Below, one piece after another: positions 44,862-53,847 of a stretch of 64,000 nt of DNA. The position numbers were made by a program, and so were the translations under genes. Within the stretch, counting starts at the first letter, position 1, and each line of letters starts with the position of its first letter. This DNA comes from Williamsia sp. 1135 (GTDB taxonomy: Bacteria > Actinomycetota > Actinomycetes > Mycobacteriales > Mycobacteriaceae): positions 41,218 to 105,217 of the forward strand of contig NZ_MJEI01000093.1 in NCBI RefSeq assembly GCF_002095395.1, in the 5' to 3' direction. The notes under the pieces are model-generated. The model had not been told where the DNA came from, made no database searches, and was given only the letters and a program-made list of their open reading frames with translations.

Positions 44862-45719
44862 ATGACCACAGCGATAACCGGAGCCACCGGACAACTCGGC
44901 AGTCTTGTCATCACCGATCTTCTCCAGCGGGGCGTTGCTCCCGGTGAGATCGTCGCGATCGTCCGCGACAACGCGAAGGCGGCACCACTTGCAGACAAAG
45001 GTGTCACTGTTCGCGTCGCCGATTACAGCGATCCGGCAGCGTTGAAGTCCGCACTCGACGGCGTCGACAAACTGCTGCTCATCTCCGGCTCCGAGGTGGG
45101 GCAACGGGTTCCCCAGCACACCAACGTCATCGAAGCCGCCGAGGCGGCCGGCGTCTCGCTGATCGCGTACACCAGTCTGCTCAAGGCCGATTCGAGCGGC
45201 GTTTCCCTGGCGCCCGAGCATCTGGCCACCGAAGAACGACTGGCAGCCTCGTCGATTCCAGCGGTGCTTCTACGCAACGGCTGGTACTGGGAGAACTACG
45301 GATCGGCGCTGCCCCAGGCCATCGAGTCCGGAACGCTCTACGGCGCGGCGGGCAACGGTCGGCTGGCAGCGGCCTCCCGCGCAGATTTCGCGGCGGCAGC
45401 AGCTGCTGTCCTGACGCTCGACGACCAGGGTGGCAAGACCTACGAACTCGGCGGCGACGAGCGGTTGACGTACGCAGAGTTCGCGAAGATCGTCGGTGAG
45501 GTCGCCGGTAAGGACATCGCGTACGCCGATCTCTCTGAGAGCGACTATGCCGCAGCGCTGGCGGGGGCAGGCCTTCCAGAACCCGTCGCGACGATGCTCG
45601 CCGGAGCGGATGCAGGTATCTCGCGCGGCGAACTCGACACCGATTCGGGAGATCTGCAAACGCTGATCGGCCGACCCTCGACCCCTGTGGCCGACGTCAT
45701 CAAGGCCGCTATCGCGTGA
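44862..45719 (+). CDS. NAD(P)-binding quinone reductase, QorB/YtfG-like
   Basis: The 285-residue protein is an NmrA-type atypical short-chain dehydrogenase with G-A-T-G-Q-L-G at 7-13, close in length and features to E. coli QorB (YtfG), an NADPH:quinone oxidoreductase. ATG 44862 has GGAG about eight bases upstream. It is divergent from an HxlR-type regulator, matching the QorB/QorR arrangement. Its 3' end overlaps the SWIM gene by 11 bases in convergent orientation. Confidence 0.88.
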   Translation: MTTAITGATGQLGSLVITDLLQRGVAPGEIVAIVRDNAKAAPLADKGVTVRVADYSDPAALKSALDGVDKLLLISGSEVGQRVPQHTNVIEAAEAAGVSLIAYTSLLKADSSGVSLAPEHLATEERLAASSIPAVLLRNGWYWENYGSALPQAIESGTLYGAAGNGRLAAASRADFAAAAAAVLTLDDQGGKTYELGGDERLTYAEFAKIVGEVAGKDIAYADLSESDYAAALAGAGLPEPVATMLAGADAGISRGELDTDSGDLQTLIGRPSTPVADVIKAAIA

Positions 45720-46452
45720 TCCGGGCGTAGAGCTCGGCCAGTTCGTCGATCGCCTGGGCCACATCCATCGCGGCGGCACCGGACCGTCGCAGCGCTGCCG
45801 ACAGGGCAGTGGTGTCGAGTTCGGACAGGACGTCCAGCGGCGGCGGGTGTGGCAGTCCGGGCAATTGGCGGCCGTCGCCGTAGAAGTCGACGTCCGAGGG
45901 TGCCGGGGCGTCCGCCGGCTGCGCGTCGGGACGGCTGGCACCGTCGCGCAGATGGGCCAGCAGCAGCGGCAGGTCCGCGCCCATGATGGTCAACAGGGTC
46001 GCCGGATCCTTGTCGATCGACGCGGCCAGCTCGTAGCTGACGGCCAGGACGTGAATGCAGCGGTCGTCGTCCACCGGGCAGTTGCATTCGGTGCGTATGT
46101 CCGCCGAGTCCGCAGGAATCACCAGCGACCCCAAGAAGTCTGGTTGCTTGCCGCGGGTCACCGAGACGAGCTCGTCGGCTTTGCCCCGTTCGCGGAGCAT
46201 GGAGACCACCGTCGCCGGATCAGCCGGGCCTGCCTCGATCTCGACCTCGAAGGGATCAAGCTGGCTGCCTTGCACCAGCCCCGTCACGCGGCCTGATCTG
46301 ACGACCAGGTCTATGACGTTGCGGTCGCGAAAGTAGGTGCGGGCCTTGGTGATCTTGCGCAGCTCGGCGGGGCTCTCCACGGCCAGCAGGAACCCCTTCG
46401 ACCACGGCGAGAGACCGTAGCCGCGGGGCGCGGGCTTCTTCTTCGCACTCAC
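45709..46452 (-). CDS. SWIM zinc finger protein
   Basis: The 247-residue protein has a SWIM motif, C-N-C-P-V-D-D-D-R-C-I-H, near residues 123-134. SWIM domains bind DNA or proteins in chromatin-like and helicase systems. The GTG start overlaps the stop of the SNF2-type gene (GTGA), so both proteins are probably made together and act in one complex. Confidence 0.9.
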   Translation of the reverse strand: MSAKKKPAPRGYGLSPWSKGFLLAVESPAELRKITKARTYFRDRNVIDLVVRSGRVTGLVQGSQLDPFEVEIEAGPADPATVVSMLRERGKADELVSVTRGKQPDFLGSLVIPADSADIRTECNCPVDDDRCIHVLAVSYELAASIDKDPATLLTIMGADLPLLLAHLRDGASRPDAQPADAPAPSDVDFYGDGRQLPGLPHPPPLDVLSELDTTALSAALRRSGAAAMDVAQAIDELAELYARITR

Positions 46453-49355
46453 TCGCTCACCGCCTCGTCACTCAGGCGCATGAGTTCGTACAGCTCGTCG
46501 TTATCGGAGGCCGCGAGCCAGCTCTCGCCGGTGGCCACGGTGAGGTCGGACAGTTCACGTTTGTCGCGGATGAGCTGGTCGATCCGTTCTTCCAGGGTGC
46601 CGACGCACACGAACTTGCGCACCTCGACCCGGCGTTGCTGCCCGATCCGGTAGACGCGGTCGGTGGCCTGGTTCTCCACGGCGGGATTCCACCAACGGTC
46701 CAGGTGAACAACATGATTGGCCGCAGTCAGGTTCAGGCCGGTGCCGCCGGCCTTGAGCGATGCGAGCATGACCGGTGGGCCGTCGTTCTCACTGAACTCG
46801 GTCACCATGGTGTCGCGCGCGGATCGGCTGAGGCTGCCGTGCAGGAACGAGACCCCCGCGCCGATGCGGTCGGCCAGCCATGGCTGCATCATGTCGCCAA
46901 AGGCCGTGAACTGAGTGAAGACCAGCGCGCGCTCGCCGTCGGCGACGATGTTCTCGAGCATGTCGGCCAACAACTCGACCTTGCCCGAGCGGTGCTCGTT
47001 CCGACGCATGATGGGTGAGCCGTCACCGAGGTAGTGCGCCGGGTGATTGCAGATCTGCTTGAGGCGAGTCAATGCCGCGAACACCGTTCTGCGCCGCTCA
47101 CTCCCGCCCTGAGGGTCCTCACCCTTGCCCAAGGCGTTCATCAGGTCGTCGATGACCGCCCGGTAGAGCGCAGCCTGTTCGACCGTGAGGTTCGCGCGTA
47201 CGGTCAGCTCCGTCTTCTCAGGGAGGTCGGAGATGACGGCGGGGTCGGTCTTGACGCGGCGCAGGATGAACGGCGAGGTGACGGCATTGAGCCGGCGCAC
47301 TGCGCCCTTGTCCCGCTCGCGTTCGATGGGTTCGGCATAACGCGACTTGAACGTCGACGCGGTGCCGAGCAACCCGGGGTTGACGAGATCGATGACCGAC
47401 CGCAGATCCTCCAGCCGGTTTTCGACGGGAGTGCCGGTGAGGGCAATCCGGTGTCGGGCGGTGAGAGCGCGCACCGCCTTGGACTGCGCGGTCGCGACGT
47501 TCTTGATGTGTTGCGCCTCATCGACGACGAGGCGGTCCCACGTCATGGGGCTCAGCATCTTCCGATCGCGAGAGGCGATGGCGAAGGTGGTGATGACGAC
47601 ATCGGCCCGAGCTGCTGCAGGACCGAAATGTGGCTGGCGCAGCCGAGCCGGACCGTGATGGATCAGCACCGAGGTGTCGGGCGCGAATCTGGCGATCTCC
47701 CTTTCCCAGTTGCCCACCACCGACATCGGACAGATCAGCAGCGTGGTGCCCGATTCCTCGGCAGGATCGGCGGCTTCCGCTTCGCTCCGCATCAGGGCCA
47801 GCACCTGGATGGTCTTGCCCAGACCCATGTCGTCGGCGAGGACCGCCCCGATGCCCAGGGAACTGAGATGGCGGAGCCACTCCATACCGCGCTGCTGGTA
47901 GGGACGTAGTTCGGCCTTGAGTGAAGTCGGGGCAGCCAGAGCAGGCGGTGCCATCCGGCCGACACGTTTGATCTCGTCGAGCCAGGACAGTCCGTCGACC
48001 TGGGTCACCGGCAGTGGCAGCCGGTCGTCACCGTCGGTGACCAGGTTGAACAGTTCGCCCATGTCCGCGGGCTGACCCGATTCGGCAAGGGCGCGTTGGG
48101 CCTGGATGAAGGAAGCCGACCGTGAGAGCGCGGAGTTGTCGGCCCGGATCCACTTGCCGCGGACCTTGACCAGGTCTCCCTTCTGCCGCGCCAGCGCATC
48201 GAGTTCGGAGGCGTCGAGCACGTCCTCGCCGAGCGCAAGTTGCCACTGGAAGTCTCGTATCTCGCCGAGCCCGACCATGACGTTGCGCTGCCTCGAACCG
48301 CCTTCCGGCTTCCCCCGCAGTGCGAGCGTGGGACGCACATGCGCGATCGAGCGGGGAAGGAGTACCTCGAAGCCGGCCTCGGCCAGGGCTGCGACGCCGG
48401 TGTCGAACAGGCTCAGCACGACGTCGGTGGTGAGTAGGAAGTCCAACGAATGATCATCGTGGAGCGCGGATTTCAGATCGGGGAACGCGCGTACCGCACG
48501 GGCGACGTCGGTGGTGATCTGATCGATCTCGTGGGTGTCGAGACGGCGGAGTTCGACCGGTTCGTCCGGACGGTCGAGGGTGCGCCTGCAGACTTGCAAT
48601 CGCCAGCGGGTGTCTTCGTACTCGAACTGCTCCGCATCGTCGCCTTCCTCTCCACCCGGCTCGTTCAGCCGCAGGACCAGCGCCGATTCGCCCTGTCGCA
48701 AACCGTCGGCCCAGTTCGCCCACGCCGATGCCGCCGACGCGGCCTTGTCCGCTGACATCGCCGGTGCGTCTGTGTCGGGGAGCAGGGCGCGCACGAAGGA
48801 AGAACGTACGGACGACGGCCGGACCTCGGTACAGCTGTTGCGGCACAACTGGTCTGTGATCGCACCGCAGAAATCCATGATCGCGGTGGATTCCCCGTTG
48901 TCGAGGATCACCGGGGGCGCCGCCGCGACGGCTGTGGACAGCCAGTTTCGCCAGCTCGCAGTCGTCAGGGGTGCCCAGCGCACCGCCCACTCACCGGCCA
49001 CCCAGTTCACCGACGGCGCGATGGCCCCAGACCGCACGAATCGGTCGGTGGAATCGACCAGGAATCGGTAATAGCGCAGTTCACCGCCGACCTCGTCCGG
49101 TGAGTCGATCGATTGGAGCAGTTCGACGGTGGCCGCGGGGCCGAGGGTGAGTGAGGCGATGTCGCGGCGCAGCGGCCCGGGGCCGGCCAGTGCGATCGTG
49201 CGACGCAGCGCCCGTTTACCGATCGCGGCCTCGATCGGTGCGGGCAGACCGTCGGGAACCCGATCAGTGCACGGCTCACCGTCGGCGTCGGTGAACCACA
49301 GTGACAGACCTATGCCCGAGCGCCACAGAGCATGCGCGGCGGGGGTCTCGGTCAC
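46449..49355 (-). CDS. SNF2-type helicase, HelZ-like
   Basis: The 968-residue protein is a SNF2-family DNA translocase. The N-terminal part is a SNF2-associated region, then Walker A D-D-M-G-L-G-K-T near 506-513, the DEAQ box near 609, T-G-T-P-V-E-N near 638 and the C-terminal helicase domain ending Q-A-T-D-R-V-Y-R-I-G-Q. It resembles mycobacterial HelZ (Rv2101). The role is unknown; the SWIM partner gene is translationally coupled. Genomic position alone does not show an immune function. Confidence 0.92.
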   Translation of the reverse strand: MTETPAAHALWRSGIGLSLWFTDADGEPCTDRVPDGLPAPIEAAIGKRALRRTIALAGPGPLRRDIASLTLGPAATVELLQSIDSPDEVGGELRYYRFLVDSTDRFVRSGAIAPSVNWVAGEWAVRWAPLTTASWRNWLSTAVAAAPPVILDNGESTAIMDFCGAITDQLCRNSCTEVRPSSVRSSFVRALLPDTDAPAMSADKAASAASAWANWADGLRQGESALVLRLNEPGGEEGDDAEQFEYEDTRWRLQVCRRTLDRPDEPVELRRLDTHEIDQITTDVARAVRAFPDLKSALHDDHSLDFLLTTDVVLSLFDTGVAALAEAGFEVLLPRSIAHVRPTLALRGKPEGGSRQRNVMVGLGEIRDFQWQLALGEDVLDASELDALARQKGDLVKVRGKWIRADNSALSRSASFIQAQRALAESGQPADMGELFNLVTDGDDRLPLPVTQVDGLSWLDEIKRVGRMAPPALAAPTSLKAELRPYQQRGMEWLRHLSSLGIGAVLADDMGLGKTIQVLALMRSEAEAADPAEESGTTLLICPMSVVGNWEREIARFAPDTSVLIHHGPARLRQPHFGPAAARADVVITTFAIASRDRKMLSPMTWDRLVVDEAQHIKNVATAQSKAVRALTARHRIALTGTPVENRLEDLRSVIDLVNPGLLGTASTFKSRYAEPIERERDKGAVRRLNAVTSPFILRRVKTDPAVISDLPEKTELTVRANLTVEQAALYRAVIDDLMNALGKGEDPQGGSERRRTVFAALTRLKQICNHPAHYLGDGSPIMRRNEHRSGKVELLADMLENIVADGERALVFTQFTAFGDMMQPWLADRIGAGVSFLHGSLSRSARDTMVTEFSENDGPPVMLASLKAGGTGLNLTAANHVVHLDRWWNPAVENQATDRVYRIGQQRRVEVRKFVCVGTLEERIDQLIRDKRELSDLTVATGESWLAASDNDELYELMRLSDEAVSE

Positions 49356-49367
49356 TGGTTCATGGTG

Positions 49368-49766
49368 TCAGGTGCGGGGGCAGCTGACACAGAACAGGTT
49401 GCCCTCCGGATCCGCCATGGTCGTCCACTCCACCCACGGGACCTCGTCGAGGACGTCCCACTTGCGGACGGCACCCAGCGCCTGGACCCGTTCGACCTGT
49501 TCCTCCCGGCGGCCGGTTTCGGTACTCAGGTCGAGGTGGATCCGGCCCGGGCCGGACGAAATGTCGTTGCTCTGGTGGCAGAACAGCGGAACCCCACCCG
49601 GGGCCGCCGAGACGTATACGAAGTCATGGCCGTCGCCGCCCGCCACCTCGCCACCGAGAACGGAGATCCAGAACGCGGCGAGTGTCGCCGGGTCGGCCGC
49701 CGCGAAATTGACGGCACCGATCGTCATCGTCGAGACGGGCGCGGATGGTGTGGCGGCATCGGTCAT
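49368..49766 (-). CDS. VOC (glyoxalase-like) protein
   Basis: The 132-residue protein has the VOC fold, with W-I-S-V-L-G-G near 32-38, a strand I-H-L-D-L-S near 75 and the terminal D-P-E-G-N-L-F-C-V. It belongs to the actinobacterial type with glyoxalase-like domains of unknown substrate. The ATG at 49766 starts the conserved region. It lies 12 bases downstream of the helicase gene on the same strand. Confidence 0.8.
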   Translation of the reverse strand: MTDAATPSAPVSTMTIGAVNFAAADPATLAAFWISVLGGEVAGGDGHDFVYVSAAPGGVPLFCHQSNDISSGPGRIHLDLSTETGRREEQVERVQALGAVRKWDVLDEVPWVEWTTMADPEGNLFCVSCPRT

Positions 49767-49974
49767 GCGACGACGATAGGCCGAGGTACCGACATCGCCG
49801 GTCGCTCGCGGAATGCTCCGCACGTACGCAGCCGCTCCCGTTGAAACCGGCTCGTACGTGTGCAGGCCGCGCGAATTGTTCGGGTCAGCACGTTCCCGCG
49901 TCGAATACAAGAATTCATTGGCCGATGTTCCAAACCATGGAATGTCTGGGTCATCCGGCGTAGTTGTGGGAGAC

Positions 49975-50727
49975 ATGACTGATCTCTCAAGCAAGGCAAA
50001 GACGCTGCTCGAACTCCATCAGCCAGGCAACCCGGTGATCCTGCCGACGGTGTGGGACGCATGGTCGGCGAACCTCGCCGTCTCCGCGGGTTTCACCGCA
50101 CTGACCGTGGGCAGTCATCCGGTGTCCGACTCGATCGGCAAGCCCGACAACGAGGGCATCACCTTCGACGAGCTCACCACCCGCATCAAGCAGATCACCG
50201 ACGCGGTCGACGTCCCGATCTCGGTCGACATCGAGTCGGGGTACGGCGAAAATCCCAAGCGGCTCATCGAGGGACTGATCACCGCGGGCGCGGTCGGCCT
50301 CAACATCGAGGACACCGTCCACAGTGAAGGTGGCCGCCTGCGCGAGGGCCAGGAGCATGCCGACTTCGTCGGTGCTCTGCGCGCCGCGTCGGATGCCACG
50401 GATGTGCATGTGGTCATCAACGCCCGCACCGACTTGTTCGTCAAACAGGTCGGCGACGAGTCCGACCGTGTCGAGCGGGCCATCGAGCGGCTGAAGCTGG
50501 CTGCCGCGGCGGGGGCCGATGTGCTCTACCCGGTCGGCTTCCACACCGACGAGGTCCACAAGCGGCTCACCAGTGAGCTGCCGTTGCCGGTCAACGCCAT
50601 CGGACATCCGGTGAGCAACGAGAAGTCGGCGCTGGCCGCTCTCGGGATCGCCCGGGTCAGCTTCGGCCCGCTGTTCCAGCTGGTGCTGGCCGAGCGCGCG
50701 AACGACGTCCTGGCCGCCTGGAAGTAG
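49975..50727 (+). CDS. Isocitrate lyase/PEP mutase superfamily enzyme
   Basis: The 250-residue protein has the PEP mutase/isocitrate lyase barrel with V-D-I-E-S-G-Y-G (metal ligands Asp85 and Glu87) and the N-I-E-D-T segment near 108-112. It lacks the K-K-C-G-H loop of true isocitrate lyase, so it is likely a C-C lyase or hydrolase such as oxaloacetate- or methylisocitrate-type enzymes. ATG 49975 has GGGAGA just upstream. It ends before a strong terminator. Confidence 0.88.
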   Translation: MTDLSSKAKTLLELHQPGNPVILPTVWDAWSANLAVSAGFTALTVGSHPVSDSIGKPDNEGITFDELTTRIKQITDAVDVPISVDIESGYGENPKRLIEGLITAGAVGLNIEDTVHSEGGRLREGQEHADFVGALRAASDATDVHVVINARTDLFVKQVGDESDRVERAIERLKLAAAAGADVLYPVGFHTDEVHKRLTSELPLPVNAIGHPVSNEKSALAALGIARVSFGPLFQLVLAERANDVLAAWK

Positions 50728-50735
50728 CCCCGATG

Positions 50736-50788
50736 ATGTGCCCTTTTGGCGGACCCCACCTGGGGTTTTCTTCGCCAAAGGGGCACAT
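50736..50788. terminator. Bidirectional nested stem-loop terminator
   Basis: ATGTGCCCTTTTGGCG (50736-50751) and CGCCAAAGGGGCACAT (50773-50788) form a 16-base stem with one mismatch, enclosing a second palindrome CCCCACCTGGGG and followed by TTTT. It lies between convergent genes ending at 50727 and 50803, and fits a shared terminator. Confidence 0.8.
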
Positions 50789-50802
50789 TTTCGGTGTTTG
50801 CG

Positions 50803-51918
50803 TCAGCCGAGCTCGACCCGCTTGATCCGGTCATCGCCGTCTTTCGGATCGCCGCGTCCGTCGGTGTTGTTGGTGAGGAACCACAGCGACCCGTCGGGCG
50901 CGACCGCGACATCGCGCAGGCGGCCGAACTCACCTGCGTAGAGGTCGTCGCCGCCGGCCGGATCGCTGACCGGGACGGCGCGGAGGCGTTCGCCCTTGAG
51001 GTTCGCGATGTAGATGGTGTCCCCGGCGATCGTCATCCCACTCGGGCTGGCGTCGTCGGGACTCCACTGCTGAACGGGATCGACGAAGACGTTGTCGCCG
51101 CTCACATCGCCATTCATCCCCTCGACCTGCGGCCACCCGTAGTTGCCGCCGCGGGTGATGACGTTGAGCTCGTCCCACGTGTCCTGGCCGTACTCGGACG
51201 AGAACATCGTGCCGTCCGCGGCCCACGCCAGACCCTGCACGTTGCGATGGCCCAGCGACCACACGGGACTGCCCGGGAAAGGGTTGTCCGCCGGAACCGA
51301 CCCATCAGGGTTGATCCGCAAGATCTTTCCGGACAGACTGCCCAGATCTTGCGCGCTCGGCCGGTTCTGGGCGTCGCCGGTGCTGATGTAGAGCATGCCG
51401 TCGGGCCCGAACGCGATGCGCCCACCGTTGTGCGTGCGTCCGCCGGGGATGCCCGCGATCACTTCCTCGGGTGCGCCGAGGCCGAGAGTGCCTGCAGACC
51501 CGGTCAATGGGTAGCGCACGACCCGATTGTCACCGTCTGCGGCGGTGAAGTAGACGTAGAGATCTCTGTTCTGGACCCCCAGCCCGAGGAGGCCGCCCTC
51601 GCCGGCCGGGGCCACGTCTCCAACGGCTCCGACGACGCGGGTCGAGTTGCCGGTCACCTCGAGGATGTCGCCGGAGTCGCGTTCGCTGATCAGTGGGGTG
51701 CCATCGGCGAAGACGATCGACCAGGGTGCATCCAGTCCGGTGACGAGGTCTTCGGGAACCGCGTTGCGCTGTACCGCCGGTGGGGCAGCGGACGACGAGT
51801 AACCCGGCGGATACGGGGTCCCAGACGTCGTCACCGGGCTGCTTCCGGAATCGCTGCCGCACCCGACTATCAGGGTTGCTCCGGCTATCGACATGATCAG
51901 TCCGGTTCTGTTTCGCAT
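50803..51918 (-). CDS. PQQ-dependent sugar dehydrogenase-like lipoprotein
   Basis: The 371-residue protein has a lipoprotein signal with the lipobox I-V-G-C at residues 17-20, then a six-bladed beta-propeller of the glucose/sorbosone dehydrogenase family (G-G-L-L-G-L near 109-114, G-G-R-T-H-N-G-G-R-I near 157, G-H-R-N-V-Q-G near 222, Y-G-W-P near 260). The family oxidises sugars in the envelope with PQQ. The ATG at 51918 is preferred; a longer start is out of family. Confidence 0.88.
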   Translation of the reverse strand: MRNRTGLIMSIAGATLIVGCGSDSGSSPVTTSGTPYPPGYSSSAAPPAVQRNAVPEDLVTGLDAPWSIVFADGTPLISERDSGDILEVTGNSTRVVGAVGDVAPAGEGGLLGLGVQNRDLYVYFTAADGDNRVVRYPLTGSAGTLGLGAPEEVIAGIPGGRTHNGGRIAFGPDGMLYISTGDAQNRPSAQDLGSLSGKILRINPDGSVPADNPFPGSPVWSLGHRNVQGLAWAADGTMFSSEYGQDTWDELNVITRGGNYGWPQVEGMNGDVSGDNVFVDPVQQWSPDDASPSGMTIAGDTIYIANLKGERLRAVPVSDPAGGDDLYAGEFGRLRDVAVAPDGSLWFLTNNTDGRGDPKDGDDRIKRVELG

Positions 51919-51949
51919 GACCACCTTCGGTGAGAGATGTCCGTTTCCG

Positions 51950-51967
51950 ACCGTTATCGAAAACGGT
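51950..51967. promoter_or_regulatory. Inverted repeat upstream of the sugar dehydrogenase gene
   Basis: ACCGTT (51950-51955) and AACGGT (51962-51967) are a perfect 6-base inverted repeat with a 6-base spacer, 32 bases before the sugar dehydrogenase start. It could be an operator; no regulator is adjacent. Confidence 0.35.
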
Positions 51968-52106
51968 ACGCGAAGCGCTCCGGCCACCTCTCACAGCGAA
52001 TTGACGGCGGGTCACATCTCACCGGTGGATCAGATGCAGGACGATGGGGGCGACAGCGGACCGGTCACGGCAGTAGAGGAGAGGCGCCAGTGGTGGAGAC
52101 GATCGC

Positions 52107-53843
52107 GTGGAGCTGACTCTCGTCGGAGTGGTCGCGATCATCGCGGTCGTCGCAGTGGCGGTCTTCGCCGGACGGCTCGGTGTCGCGGCCCCTCTGCTCC
52201 TGGTGATCGTCGGCGTCGGGCTCAGCTTCGTGCCCGGAGTCCCGGACCTCGAGGTCGAGCCGGAGCTGATCCTCGCCGGGGTGCTGCCCCCGCTGCTCTA
52301 TTCGGCCGCGGTCAACATGCCCGCCCAGGACTTCCGCCGCAACTTCAAACCGATCAGCGCGCTCGCGGTGGTGCTCGTCCTGGTCACGACCGTCGGGACA
52401 GGCTGGTTCTTTCACGCGCTGATTCCCGACATCGGCTGGCCGGCGGCCTTGGCATTGGGTGCGGTGATCAGCCCGACCGACGCCGTTGCGGCGACCTCGA
52501 TCGGCAAAAAGCTCGGCTTGCCCTCGCGGGTGGTCGCCGTGCTCGAGGGTGAAGGGCTGGTGAATGACGCGTCCGCACTGGTGTTGCTCCGCTCGGCGGT
52601 CGCTGCCCTGGGCGGCACGGTCACCCTGTGGGGCGTCGCAGGCGACTTCGTCTTCGCGGTGCTGGCAGCCGTGGTCGTCGGTGCGATCGTCGGCTACGTG
52701 AACGTGCGGATCCGTGGTCTGCTGAACGATTCGGTGCTCACGACGGCAATCTCGTTGGTGGTGCCGTTCGTCGCCTACATACCTGCGGAGGAGGTCGGCG
52801 CCTCGGGAGTGCTCGCGGTGGTGGTTGCGGGACTGATCACCGGGCACCTGGGATCGCGGTATCTGCGGGCGCAGGATCGGCTCGCGGAGACGACCAACTG
52901 GCGCACCCTCGCGTTCTTGCTCGAGGGCGCGGTGTTCCTGTTCATGGGGATGGAACTCAAGAAAGCCGTCGAGCAGGTGCAGGAGAGCGAGTTCAGCACC
53001 TGGACCGCGGTCGCGATCGGTCTGGTCGCCTCTGCCATCGTGATCGCGCTCCGGATCGCCTTCGTCGGCCCGATGGTCGGTTTGCTCCGACGCGACACCC
53101 GGCGCGCATCCGACGCGGTGGGGCGGCTCGACGAGATCCAGGCCCGTCTCGACGCCCGAGAGCCCGATGAACGGTTCACCCAACGTCGGCTGGACTACAT
53201 GGAGACGCGCGTGGCGCGCGTGTCCGCCGATCTCGCGTTCCACCTCAACGAGACGCTCGGGTGGCGCGGCGGGGTGGTGCTCGGGTGGGCCGGGATGCGA
53301 GGTGCGATCACGGTCGCCGCCGCGCAGACCCTGCCCCAGGACACCCCGCACCGACCCCAGCTGATCCTGATCGCGTTCGTCGTCGCAGCGACGACCCTGT
53401 TGCTGCAGGGGTTCACGCTCCCGAGCGTGATCCGGATGGCGAAAGTGGCCCCGGACGATCCGGAACGGTTACGCGACGAGTACTCACAGCTGGTCACTGA
53501 ACTGCAGGACGCCGCGTCGCAGGCGCTGGTCGACCCAGCGGTGCTCGGTGGGGTGGGTGAATCGATACCGGACGTGGTGATCGATCTGGTGCGGGCCGAC
53601 AGCATCGTCGGCCGGGTCAAATCGAGCCGCGAAGCCGCGGACGAGAACGCTGCCGACGCCAACAAGCGAGGCCGCGCGCAATACTTCGCGCTGCGGCTGC
53701 TGGTGCTCGCCGCCGAACGCGAGGCACTGCTCAAGGCGAGGAAGCTCGGTGTGTACAGCTCGCAGTCACTGACTCACGCGCAGAACCTGCTCGACCTCGA
53801 AGAAGCCCGACTCGAACAGCTCAGCGACGACGAGTCGGAGTGA
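52107..53843 (+). CDS. Na+/H+ antiporter, CPA1 family
   Basis: The 578-residue protein has about twelve membrane helices with conserved S-P-T-D-A-V-A-A-T-S near 127-136, the signature of CPA1 exchangers, and a long cytoplasmic C-terminal tail from about 430 that is rich in charged residues. It moves Na+ (or K+) out in exchange for H+. The GTG at 52107 begins a hydrophobic helix directly. It converges with the hydroxyacid dehydrogenase gene (4-base gap). Confidence 0.92.
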   Translation: MELTLVGVVAIIAVVAVAVFAGRLGVAAPLLLVIVGVGLSFVPGVPDLEVEPELILAGVLPPLLYSAAVNMPAQDFRRNFKPISALAVVLVLVTTVGTGWFFHALIPDIGWPAALALGAVISPTDAVAATSIGKKLGLPSRVVAVLEGEGLVNDASALVLLRSAVAALGGTVTLWGVAGDFVFAVLAAVVVGAIVGYVNVRIRGLLNDSVLTTAISLVVPFVAYIPAEEVGASGVLAVVVAGLITGHLGSRYLRAQDRLAETTNWRTLAFLLEGAVFLFMGMELKKAVEQVQESEFSTWTAVAIGLVASAIVIALRIAFVGPMVGLLRRDTRRASDAVGRLDEIQARLDAREPDERFTQRRLDYMETRVARVSADLAFHLNETLGWRGGVVLGWAGMRGAITVAAAQTLPQDTPHRPQLILIAFVVAATTLLLQGFTLPSVIRMAKVAPDDPERLRDEYSQLVTELQDAASQALVDPAVLGGVGESIPDVVIDLVRADSIVGRVKSSREAADENAADANKRGRAQYFALRLLVLAAEREALLKARKLGVYSSQSLTHAQNLLDLEEARLEQLSDDESE

Positions 53844-53847
53844 GCAG

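Noticed and set aside
45709..49355. SWIM/SNF2 pair as part of a phage defence island
   Set aside because: No other defence genes, methylases or nucleases are adjacent; the pair is flanked by metabolic genes. It is kept only as a low-level hypothesis.
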